Positions 12,852-22,889 of a stretch of DNA of 64,000 bases are shown here, piece after piece. Source of the DNA: Brachycybe producta (Eukaryota; Arthropoda; Diplopoda; Playtdesmida; Andrognathidae); the NCBI GenBank assembly GCA_036925085.1, contig JAUPFP010000025.1, positions 1,883,733 through 1,947,732 on the forward strand, given 5' to 3'. The translations under genes were made by a program, and so were the position numbers. Positions within the stretch are counted from its first letter, which is position 1. The number at the start of each line of letters is the position of its first letter. The notes below the pieces were generated by a model. It was not told the origin of the DNA and did not search any database. It saw nothing but the letters and a program-made list of their open reading frames with translations.

Positions 12852-13153
12852 TACCGTGTACACACCTGATAATTTAAATGCATAATAAATGTGTTCTACA
12901 GAGCCCCCTGTGAAGGGCAAACAAACAATATGTCAAATTCAATTTATTCAGTTAATAATCAGAAAATATTCAGTTAATTTACTTAAATATAATTATATAA
13001 ACTATTGACATAATATTGATTTAGTATTTCAATTTTTAAAATATTAATAATAAAGTCAATTTTTATTTGGGTTCATGTCCTTAACTAGATTCCGTATAAA
13101 TTCACCTAAACACATTTAATTTGAATTCATTTAACTCATGTGTGTACAAGGTA
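12852..13153 (+). mobile_element. TACCTAGTACAC MITE, copy 2
   Basis: Left end TACCGTGTACACACC and right end TGTGTACAAGGTA. It abuts the next element within a few bases. Confidence 0.6.
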
Positions 13154-13156
13154 TAA

Positions 13157-13472
13157 AGCTCGGATGTTTATGCAATATCAAGCAAATGTTTCTTAATCTG
13201 TGGCTCGAGTGCCAAATTGTGAAGTAACAATCCCATTTAGATCGATCAACAATTATGACTTTTTTTCAATTAAAAACACTGGTTAGACACTAGAATTCTA
13301 GTTGTCAACTAATAGCAACCAGACATGTATAGCCTCTAAGCAGCCTTTTTTTGATAATAACAAAGCATAATTATAGTTGCTCTAATGATGATAATGATTA
13401 CTTCACAAATTAGCCCTTGGGCCACAGATTGAGAAACAGTTGCTTTGATATTGCATAAAAATCCGAGTCCTA
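13157..13472. mobile_element. GGGCTCGG hAT-like MITE
   Basis: Left end AGCTCGGATGTTTATGC and right inverse GCATAAAAATCCGAGTCCT, with inner CTGTGGCTCGAGTGCC and GGGCCACAG. Confidence 0.6.
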
Positions 13473-14490
13473 CTGATAACAAAATCAAATCAAGTGCAAA
13501 TATTTTATATTAAGTTAATAACATTCAAAACCATGAAAATATTTTAGAAAACAACTGTTAACTGATTATAAAAAAATGGATATTAATAACAAGTTAACAA
13601 CATCAGATGTTTTTTTGTTTTGTTTTTTTGATAAAAATTAAATATTTTTTTTTTTCAAAATCGAAAATTAATATTAATTTCGTAATGTTCATAAATGTTT
13701 GAACAATATCAATCAGAATTATTGAAGGACAAAAAATAAATTACTGTTTGAAAAGTTTGACTTGTGGGATCCTCAATTTTAAACTGCAAAGTTTAGTAGA
13801 GCAAAAGGTTAAAATGGCAAATAATATTATTTTTCAGAGATAAAAACGTTAAAAGTGAAACAACAAATTGTTCACAAAGTGAAGCATAAGGTTTGTTGAA
13901 ATTTCGTTTACGTGGAAACATTATTTGGAAATAGTTATTTAAAAAAAAAAAAAGCTGAACAAACAATTCAATTTCAATGTCTCTTTAAATATATGTCATC
14001 ATCACCATCACCATCATCATCATCATCATCATCATAAAAGCCAAAAAAAACATAGCTTGAACTTCAATCTGAATTAATTAATCAAGTGTTTTTTGAACTC
14101 ATGTATGGAGCCTCTTCAGTAACAAAGGTTGCACACGTCTCAAGAAATTGACCATTGGTCAAACACTCATATCGCACAATTTCAGTTTTAATTTGGAGTT
14201 ACTACTACCATCAGTCATCTAATTTTAACAGGTATAATTAATTAATTAATTAACCTTATTTTTTATTAACTTATTATATGGTGAAAGTGTCCAAGTTATT
14301 GGCGCAAAAAAAAGTTAATTGACACCTTGGGTTTAATGCTATGGTCAAGTATAAGTGGCTAATTTCTAAGTGACGTTAAAATGGTGGCCTTCTTTGCCCT
14401 CTCTTCTATAACGTCACTTTTTTCCGTAATGTAAGCAAGGGGCCAGAGCATAAGATCTTGTATTTTGAAGGTGGTTTTAAAGTGTTTTAA

Positions 14491-14756
14491 TACCTAGTAC
14501 ACATCAGATAATTTAAATGCATTTAAATAATAAACGTGTTCTACAGAGCCCTGTGAAGGACAATCAAACAAATATGTCGAATTCAATTTATTCAGTTAAT
14601 AATCTCAAAATATTGAGTTAATACTTTAAATATAAACTATTTGACAAAATATTGATTTAGTATTTTAATTTAAAATATTAATAATTAACTGGATTCCGTA
14701 TAATTAACCTAAACACATTTAATTTGAATTCATTTAACTCATGTGTATACAAGGTA
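14491..14756 (+). mobile_element. TACCTAGTACAC MITE, copy 3, flanked by TTAA
   Basis: TACCTAGTAC to ACAAGGTA, with TTAA immediately on both sides, as expected for a piggyBac-type insertion. Other copies do not all show TTAA, so the class is tentative. Confidence 0.6.
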
Positions 14757-14814
14757 TTAACGACTCTTGAACTCTGATTAATGTATTATTGTCATGTCGG
14801 TGAAAAATAAAAAA

Positions 14815-15012
14815 GAAACTTGAATGTGTTTTAGAAACTAGAAGGATACTTCAACCACTTGAGGGTGTTTTTTCATGTTGATATTTTTCAAAAAATAAGC
14901 TTTTTGTGGCAGTTTGTGAAAATGAAAAAGTTTATTTTGAAAAATATCAACATGAAAAAAACCATTAAGATATTCAGCTACCACTTCCAGTTTTTAAAAC
15001 ACATTCTAGTTT
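14815..15012. mobile_element. M1 foldback MITE
   Basis: TTTTAGAAACTAGAAGGATAC and its inverse ending in ACACATTCTAG; intergenic. Confidence 0.55.
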
Positions 15013-15204
15013 TTTCTATAATTTTTCTTCTGACAGGCAGAATACCCTAGAGTTCGAAAATCAGCTGTTCATAAACCCTCTTAAGGTGGCTTTATAGATA
15101 TTTAATTTGCTTTTGTTCTCTTCTTCTCACCCGCAGTTTTGAGAAAATTAAATTTATATTTTTCAAGCAAACGTTTTTCAGAAGAAACATTACGAAAAAA
15201 ATTC

Positions 15205-15447
15205 AAAGTATTTTAGAAACTAGAATAATAATTGGTGACGATGTTAAAATTTTTTTCATAATAATATCTTTCAAAATAAACTTTTTATGAAAGTTTGAAA
15301 AAGGCGAAAATAGTTTTTCATGAAATGTCAATGGAAAAACCAAAAAACAAGTCATTTTTAAACTGAACTATAAAATGTTTTATTTTTTAAGATATTGTCA
15401 TGAAAAAACTTAACAATCTTTTACCATTCTAGTTTTGAAAACAATTT
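15205..15447. mobile_element. M1 foldback MITE, divergent subtype
   Basis: Arms TTTTAGAAACTAGAATAATA and TTACCATTCTAGTTTTGAAAAC. It resembles the copy at 30480-30770; both are followed or preceded by a GGCGCC.. GGCATTAGCC-type stretch. Confidence 0.5.
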
Positions 15448-16134
15448 GGAATTTTTTCATAATGTTTTTTTTTAAAACTATGAAGCTTGGCATTAGCCAC
15501 TGCAGTGGCGCCGTCCAGCGGTATAAAAACAAAACAAATATCTATAAAACCACCTCTAACTAAAATAACAAAAACTAACGTTTTTGTCGTTCTAATTAAT
15601 GTTTAAGTAACATCATTTTACTGAGTCACAATAAAATGAAATTACAACATTTTCTTTTGTTTTTTTTTTACGAAATAACTTTTGTAATTAACTAAGGATG
15701 TGTTAAAATGTGAAAATTGCCGTTTTTCTGACCGAAAAAGGACAAAACATAATTATAAATAATTGATTTCAAAATAAAATATCATGAAATTAACTAATCT
15801 CTTATGATAAAACACAAAAAAAAAATATGAAACAACAACGGAAATCGAAAATTCCATTTACATAGAGTAAAAGGCAAACAAACTTTTCTACTAACAGTTC
15901 GATATAAAAATCAATTTTTTCCCCCCAATTCACTTGACTTCAGTATTAGTTTTCCTCGAAAACACATAAACGCATTGTAAATCGTTTTTCGAAAAGTATC
16001 GAAGAAACAGTTTGTTTGTTTTTTTTTTCTCCGAAAAGATGACACTAGATTCTAGTCTAACTCAATTAAGTGTGGTCAATTGCTTGTTTTTCAGAACAAT
16101 TTCTCGAAGAAACAAACACAGAAGGATCGAGAAC

Positions 16135-19100
16135 ATGAATCCGACGACTTCTTCAGAAAGGACCACCACATACAGTAAAAAAAATATTGACCCTTATCAG
16201 AGGTTCAAAGTAAATCCGCCAACATGCCACGTACTTCAAGTGACAGTCGTAAGCGGACGAAACATACGACAAAATAAGGATCAGGCCACCGAAGCCGACA
16301 GACTTAACAGTTAAGACCTTTCTTAGGACCTTAATTAGCACGCAGACCACTTTTCGACTGCTAAAAATAAAGTAGCAGGTGGCTGAGCTGTGGTTGCAAT
16401 GTATTTTCTATAGAAAGACGCCAGACTTTGACATACGAGCGACTTTTCAATAACTTTCCAGCTTCTGTAGCCGGAAGGTGGTCGTTCTCCGCCAGTTAAG
16501 ACCTTTCTTAAGACATTAATTAGCACGCAAACCACTTTTCGACTGCTAAAAATGAAGTAGCAGGTGGCTGAGCTGTGGTTGCAATGTATTTTCTATCTAG
16601 AAAGACGCCAGACTTTGGCACACGAGCGACTTTTCAATAACTTTCCAACTTCTGTAGCCGTGGAAGGTGGTCGATCGCCGCCACCGACGACATCGTTTTT
16701 TTTTCCATGGCGCATGAACCACTTTCCAACCATCCTGCCACCCAACCAACACCTCTCATTGATCTTATTTCCTTATCAAAGTCCACTTTTGTCAGATTTC
16801 CTAATGAGATTACTCCTGTCGCTAAACACGACCACTTTTTGCAGTTTCACTTAAAACTTCGACATCATTTTGCAGTCGAAAAGTGCTCAAAAAGTGGTCC
16901 GTGTCGTAATTACCATTACGAACGCTTACTTTTTCTCGTCTAGATCTTATTCATAAAGCCGAGCAGATGTTTCGAGATGTGCCAGACTGTTACGTTAGCC
17001 TCAAAGTTCGAAACACTCCAAACGGTCTGATGAAAACTAAGACCGTTAACAATCAATCGAATCCAGAATGGAATGAAACCTTTACCTTTTACATCAACGC
17101 AAACATTGATAACTTCTTGGGTAAAATAAAAAAAAAACATACTCGATTTCGAACGTTCTAGTCGATAATCAGAATTTTATATGAAAATTTTCAGAAATAG
17201 TATTGGTAGATTCAAACTACGTTACCGAGTTTCCGATTGCGACCGAAGTCTACGATCTGGCAAACGTTCCAACGAATACCGAGACTAGAGTTACGCTGGA
17301 CTTTCAAGAGGTATACGGCTTTAAAGTGTAAACACCTCTCGAACTCTTGATTACTCTGTCTGTCAGGCGTAAAATAAAGAGAAACTTGAACGTGTTTTAG
17401 AAACTAGAAGGGTAGCTCTCAATCACTTAAGGGTATTTTCATGTTGATACCTTTTTTTTTTAAAACAAATTAAGCTTTTTGTGTCAGTTTGAAAATGATA
17501 AAACGTTAAGCAAACGACGCTAGCAGACGTAAATTTTTGTTGTCTATAAAAAGTTTATTTTGAAAGATATCGACATAAAAAATACCCTTAAGATATTCAA
17601 CTACCCTTCTAGTTTCTAAATGGCTTTTCTATAGTCTCTTAATTTTGTTCTTCTGAAAGACGAACTAATCTTGAGTTCAAGAATCAGCTGTTCATAAACC
17701 ATCTTAACACAAATACGGATAACACGAAATATATTTTCGGTCTGTGGTCTCAGAGAATAGCATAAAAATATCTTTTTAACACGAAAAAAAATCTTCCGTT
17801 TCGTGTTAAACGATTTCCAAATTTATTCCAAGTTATTCGTATATTTTAGACTCAAGCAGGACAACTGGATTTAATTTTTTATCGAAAAATCGAGTAAGTC
17901 GTAACTGTTTTATGACTTTATAGAATTCAAGTAAGAATTTCATTTAATTCTTGTTTCAAAATTGGAATTTTCCAGCGACCACGAACCGCTCTTACGCTAC
18001 AGTAGCGAATTATGTGATGACGAGAAAGAGTTTCTAAAAAAGAGAAAACAAAACGTTCTCAAGGGTTTGCAAAGCTTTTTAAATAAAGAGGAAGCTCCAC
18101 GACATGAAGACGAGGTCTTAATCAACCATCCTCTTAATAAAAATGAAATTTAAGCATGCAAGCCCAATTAAAACTGAGATTAACTGTTGAACTTTCAAGG
18201 TTCCAACCATTGCTATATTGGGCTCAGGTGGTGGATTTCGAGCAATGGTCGGTTTCAGTGGAGTCATTCAGGCTGCCACCGATTCGGGATTGTTCGACTG
18301 TGCTACGTACACAGCCGGTTTATCCGGTTCGACATGGTAAACAGTTTTTTTTATCAAACGTTTTCTCTACCTCTCTTTCGAGAGAGTTCCGAATTTTTCT
18401 CCGAGAGTTTTGAGAGTTTATTGTATGATTTCGTATGTGACGCTAATTAAGGTACTTGTCATGGCTTTATTCTCATTCGGAATTTCCCGAAAAGTCAGCG
18501 ACGGAACTACAAAAAGACCTTCAAGAAAGAATTGGACACAGCCCTTTCCAACTTCTTGGACCTCAAAATACCTATTATTACATGGAGGTGATAATGGGTA
18601 AAAGAAAATCAGGGCAACCAGTTTCTTTTACGGATCTTTTTGGACTTTTGGTGGGAAACACACTCATGAAAGATGTAAGAACTTTAATGACCAACTGAGG
18701 GTGGGGTATTCACCAAAAGAGAAACAACAAGAGCAACCATTTGGAAGTGCTCGCCAAAGTTGCCTCATCGTGTTGCCTTGAAATGCTCGCCTTGCGTCCA
18801 TACCAGAGCAAACATGTTCTTGTTTGCAGTTGATCAATCATCTACAGCGATCATTCTAGTCTGAAAGTGATACAATAATACCGTCCACACTAAACAAGCA
18901 CGAACATGTCTTTTCTTTGATGTACCGCCATCCACCACAAGCGAGCGAATGTTTGCTCGCTCGCTAACCGGTACTCACCAGAAGATTATTGCGTGAGAAT
19001 GCTCGGTCGCTCTTGTTCGCTCGTTTGGTGAATACACACCCTGATTATTCTGTCTTTCAGAAGAGTAAAATAAAGCGCAACTAGAAAGCGTTTTATAAAC

Positions 19101-22100
19101 TAGAAGGGTAGCTCAATCACTTAAGGGCATTATCATGTTGATATCTTTCAAAATAAACGTTTTATAGACAACAAATTAAAAAATATCGTCTGCTTAAAGT
19201 AAGGTCATTTCTAAACTCGCATAAAAAGCTTATTTTGACAGATATTCATCATTATGAAAATACTCCTTAAGTGATTGAGATACCCTTCTAGTTTCTAAAT
19301 CACTTTCAAGTTTCTCTTCATTTTGCACCTGAAAAACAGACTGATCAAAGTTCGAAAGGGCGTTTACAATTTAAAACCACCTTAAATGCATTTTTAGAGG
19401 CTCGGAGCCAAACTATCGCAGCAGAGAGACAAATTAACACTAGGTACCGCACCTCTTCCACTCTACACTTGCATTCACGTAAAAAAACATGTTCAAGCCA
19501 GAGTCTACAATGGTACGACTCGATAAACCTCGAGTTTATTTTTTTTGGCCGATTTCGATCATAAATCCCATTGAATCATTTTCAGAGTGGATCGAATTCA
19601 CTCCGTACGAAGTTGGAATGCCAAAATATGGAACGTTTATGCGCAGCGAACACTTTGGTTCTACTTTCTATTTGGGAAGAATCTTGAAGCCGTTTCCAGA
19701 GAATCCACTGCACTACCTTCAAGGTAATTTTATTAGCGCAAACTCCCATCGGACTCTGGTTATTCTGTCTTTCAGGTGCAAAATTAAGGGCATTCACAAA
19801 CAAGCGACTTTTAATGATCAACATGGACTGCGAAAAAGTGGTCTTTGTGTGGCAGAAACTGACCACTTCAGTTGACTGCCAGCGGTTGAGATGTTCGCCT
19901 AGCATAGCTGAATGAACTGCAAAAAGTGGTCTTAAAAATCGACTCAAGTAGACGTTTTTGATCACATGCTGACCACTCTTTGCAGTACATATCGACCAAT
20001 GAAAAGTCGCTAATCTGTGAACGCCCTAAGAAAAACTTGAACGTGTTTTAGAAACTAGAGGGGGTAACACTCCATCAGTTGTTTTCACGTTGACATCTTT
20101 TAAAATACGCTTTTTATGTCAGTTTTAAAATGATTTCACTTTAAGCAGTAGATATTGTTTTAATTTTTGTCCTTAAAAAGTTTATTTTGAAAGATACCAA
20201 ACATGAAAATACTATTAAGTGATTCCGCTACCCATTCCAATTTCTAAAACACTTTCAGTTTCTCTTTGAAGTTCTTCTGAAACTTCAAGTTACTCACAAA
20301 AAAAAGTTCGAAAATCAGTTGTTCATAAAACATCTTTCCAGGAATTTGGGGCAGTGCCTTCAGTGTCTTAATGCGGCAGTTGCTATGGATCGTACAAACG
20401 GATGCAACAGGAATGATCACAAGATATTGTAGCCCTGGAATAGACGACGAAAAGCTACACGCAGAACTCGGCAAGTTGAAATTTAAATTTGGTTTATAGC
20501 GGGGGTTCAACTTGTTGCTTATAACAAACTTCCGTTTCCCATAAGATACTTTCCGAGTGCTCGACGACGATGTCGATGGAGTAAACTTCGACGACATCAC
20601 GGCAGAGAAACCAAACGATGACTTAGCCACTGACGCATGGTAACGATTCAAACAATTAAGACTTCATTATCCGTATCGTCAATAAAAATCATTTCTAGGC
20701 TGATGAAAAGAGGTTTCGTCGGTGACGTAACAAACGCTGCCAAAAAAGGAATTTCAAACATATGGGAAGGTGCTATAAGCACTGTCGCTTCCTTGGACAT
20801 TCTAAACACCCTCGGAGGAAGAGCCGCATCTGTTTTTAATCCGTTACGAGGTCTTGATTTGGAACCTCTCTTTACTGATGACGTCGTAAAGACAACACCA
20901 CAAGATGGTAAAGTCGAGAGCCGTTTTTTACTCGACAAACAAGATTTAATTAATTATCTGATAAATTACAGATGAAAACTTCAAGGGAATCAAAGAACCA
21001 TTGTCCACAAAAAAGTGTACTTTATATATGGTTGACGGTGGACTCGGATTTAATTCACCGTATTCCGTGTTACTTCGACCCGAAAGAGGAGTTCAACTGT
21101 TCATCTCGTACGACTTCAGTTCGAGACCTTCGGATAACACTCCTCCGTTTAAAGTATGAGTTAAGATGATTTTATTCTCTCACGAGCAGCTGATTTCCCA
21201 ATTCTGATTATTCTGGTGTTTCGGAAGAGCAACACTAAAAATAAATTGAAAGTGTATTAGAAACTAGAAGGGTAGCCGAATCACTTAATATTATTTTCAT
21301 GTTTGTAATCTTGAAAAAAAATTAAACTTTTTATGGCCATTTGAAAGTTACCCAACTTTAAACAGATGACAATTATTTTCAATTCTCTGTCTATCTAGAA
21401 AGTTTAATTTGAAATATATCAAACATGAAAATACCCTTAAGTGATTGGGCAACCCTTCTAGTTTTTAAAACGCTTTCAAGTTTCTCTTCATTTTGCTTCT
21501 GAAAAACAAAATAATCAGTGTTCGAGAGGTGTTTCTACTTTAAAACCAGCTTAAGACGGTTTATGAACAGCCGATTTTCAAACTCTTGATTATTACACGT
21601 TTTTAGAATAGTAACACTATTGAGAAATTCAAAGTGTTATTAGAAACTAGAAGGGTAACTGAATCACTAAATAATATTTTCATGTTGATACGTTTCAAAA
21701 ATCAATTTTCGAAGATAAAAAATTTATGTTAATTTCACGTTTATCTTTAAAAATATCATAAATGGAAATGCGTTTTGTTTTTTTTGCATTTCCATTACTC
21801 TTCTAGTTTCAAACACACTTTAAATTTCTTTTTAATAAAGGCTTTTGAAAGATAAAAAGACCTCCATAAATATGAGATATAAAAGCCAAAATTTAGTCGT
21901 GTTACTCAGGTAAACTCGAAACGAACACTAGAACTCTTGGTTATTTTGTTCTTCAGAGCAAAATTAAGAGAAACTTAAGTGTTTTAGAAACTAGAAGAAT
22001 AGCTCAATGACCTTAAGGGTATTATTTTCATGTTAATATCTTTCAAAATAAACGTTTTATGTCAGTTTAAAAATGACACAACTTGAAGCAGACGATATTT

Positions 22101-22803
22101 TTTTTTAAATGTTTGTCTCCAAAACGTTTATTTTGAAAGATATGAACGCGAGAAAGTACTATTAAGTGATTCAATTACCATTCTAGTTTCTAACATACGT
22201 TCAATTTCCCCATCATGTTGCTCTTGCAACTGCAGAACAACTGAAAAAGAGTTTTAAATCAAAAAAATATTGTTTTTCCTCCAAATTCTATAGGAACTTC
22301 TTCTTGCCGAGCAATGGGCTAAGAAGATGAGAATTCCGTTCCCTCCGATCGCAAAACCGGTCGAGAAATACGTAAAGGAGCCTCTAAAAGAATGTTACGT
22401 CTTCAGAGACGATAACAAAACCGAATGTCCCATCGTAATTCACTTCGTACTCATCAATAAAACATTCAGAGAGTACAAAAGTCCGGGAGTAAAACGAGAA
22501 ACGAAGGAAGAGAAAGAATTTGCCAACTTCAGTCTATTCGAAGGTTCCGAACAACCGTTCTCGACGTTCAACTTCGAATATACGAACCAACACTTCGCAC
22601 AACTAACCGGATTGACCGGTTTTAACGTGCTTTCAAATATGGATACCATAAAGGACATAGTAGCCGAATTAGTAAAGCGGAAAAGGGTTAACGAAATTCC
22701 CGAAATGAATACGCCATCGTCGGAAGGAATCTTGGGAAGACTTTTTAGCCACATAACGATGTTATTCAGTGGCAGCAGCGATCAACCAAACACAACTAGT
22801 TAA
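16135..22803 (+). CDS. PLA2G4A-like: Cytosolic phospholipase A2 (group IVA-like), paralog B, 14 exons
   Basis: Tandem paralog of the cPLA2 gene 5.8 kb upstream, with the same expected reaction. Exons: 16135-16309, 16944-17120, 17195-17310, 17850-17893, 17976-18114, 18200-18336, 18452-18674, 19398-19512, 19586-19723, 20342-20470, 20546-20639, 20699-20907, 20972-21153, 22294-22803. Phases agree throughout and give 795 residues. The C2 domain retains DVPDCY and DSNY loops. The catalytic region has GSGGGFRAM, GLSGS (Ser259) and Asp587 in VDGGLGFN, so Asp-Ser-Gly is replaced by Asp-Gly-Gly. The Ser-Pro phosphorylation site seen in paralog A is absent. Intron 10 uses a GC donor (GCAAGT at 20471). 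It has an intron before VPTIAILG that A lacks, and lacks the one A has after KSPG. The N-terminal Met at 16135 is the best start; an in-frame Met lies upstream but would read through an acceptor-like CAG. Confidence 0.92.
16310..16683 (+). repeat. Tandem duplication (about 185 bp x 2) at the start of cPLA2 B intron 1
   Basis: Unit 1 at 16310-16494, unit 2 at 16495-16683. Both begin GTTAAGACCTTTCTTA and end GGTGGTCG..CGCC. The first base of unit 1 is the inferred GT donor of exon 1. An inverted relative (TCGAAAAGTG, AAAAAGTGGTCC) lies at 16865-16905, so this is probably a transposon with a doubled left arm. Confidence 0.7.
17391..17630. mobile_element. M1 foldback MITE
   Basis: GTGTTTTAGAAACTAGAAGGGTAG near the left and CTACCCTTCTAGTTTCTAAATGG at the right; intron 3 of cPLA2 B, which has another M1 remnant beside it. 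Confidence 0.6.
18699..19042. mobile_element. GGTATTCACC inverted-repeat element
   Basis: GGGGTATTCACCAAAAGAG at the left and CGTTTGGTGAATACACACC at the right form the arms. Inside are repeated GCTCGC/GCGAGC motifs. It lies in intron 7 of cPLA2 B. Confidence 0.55.
19080..19312. mobile_element. M1 foldback MITE
   Basis: TTTTATAAACTAGAAGGGTAG and inverse; follows directly after the 18699-19042 element. Confidence 0.6.
19785..20031. mobile_element. AGGGCATTCACA inverted-repeat element
   Basis: Ends AAGGGCATTCACAAACAAGCGACTT and AAGTCGCTAATCTGTGAACGCCCTA. Repeated AAAAAGTGGTC motifs link it to the repeat in intron 1 of the same gene. Confidence 0.55.
20035..20262. mobile_element. M1 foldback MITE
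   Basis: GTGTTTTAGAAACTAGAGGGGG to TCCAATTTCTAAAACACTTTC; between exons 9 and 10 of cPLA2 B. Confidence 0.6.
21246..21482. mobile_element. M1 foldback MITE
   Basis: TATTAGAAACTAGAAGGGTAG and inverse ending CTTTCAAG; first of three consecutive copies in intron 13 of cPLA2 B. Confidence 0.6.
21625..21832. mobile_element. M1 foldback MITE
   Basis: Left arm TTAGAAACTAGAAGGGTAAC intact, right arm shortened to ACTCTTCTAGTTTCAAACAC; second of three in intron 13. Confidence 0.5.
21970..22208. mobile_element. M1 foldback MITE
   Basis: GTTTTAGAAACTAGAAGAATAG to CCATTCTAGTTTCTAACATAC; third copy, ending about 85 bases before the last exon of cPLA2 B. Confidence 0.6.
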
Positions 22804-22889
22804 AGAAAACACTAATAAGAATAAGAAAAATTTATAACTTACTTTTGAAGTAACAAGATTTCAGAGTTCGGTGTCTCAAAATGTGCGAT

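Larger units (their letters stand above)
10338..16134. other. Intergenic interval between the two cPLA2 genes
   Basis: No exon of either paralog and no other coding similarity was recognised. It holds poly(A) signals, a nested hAT-like element, three TACCTAGTACAC elements, one GGGCTCGG element, an ATCATC microsatellite near 14000-14035 and two M1 copies, all listed separately. Confidence 0.5.
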
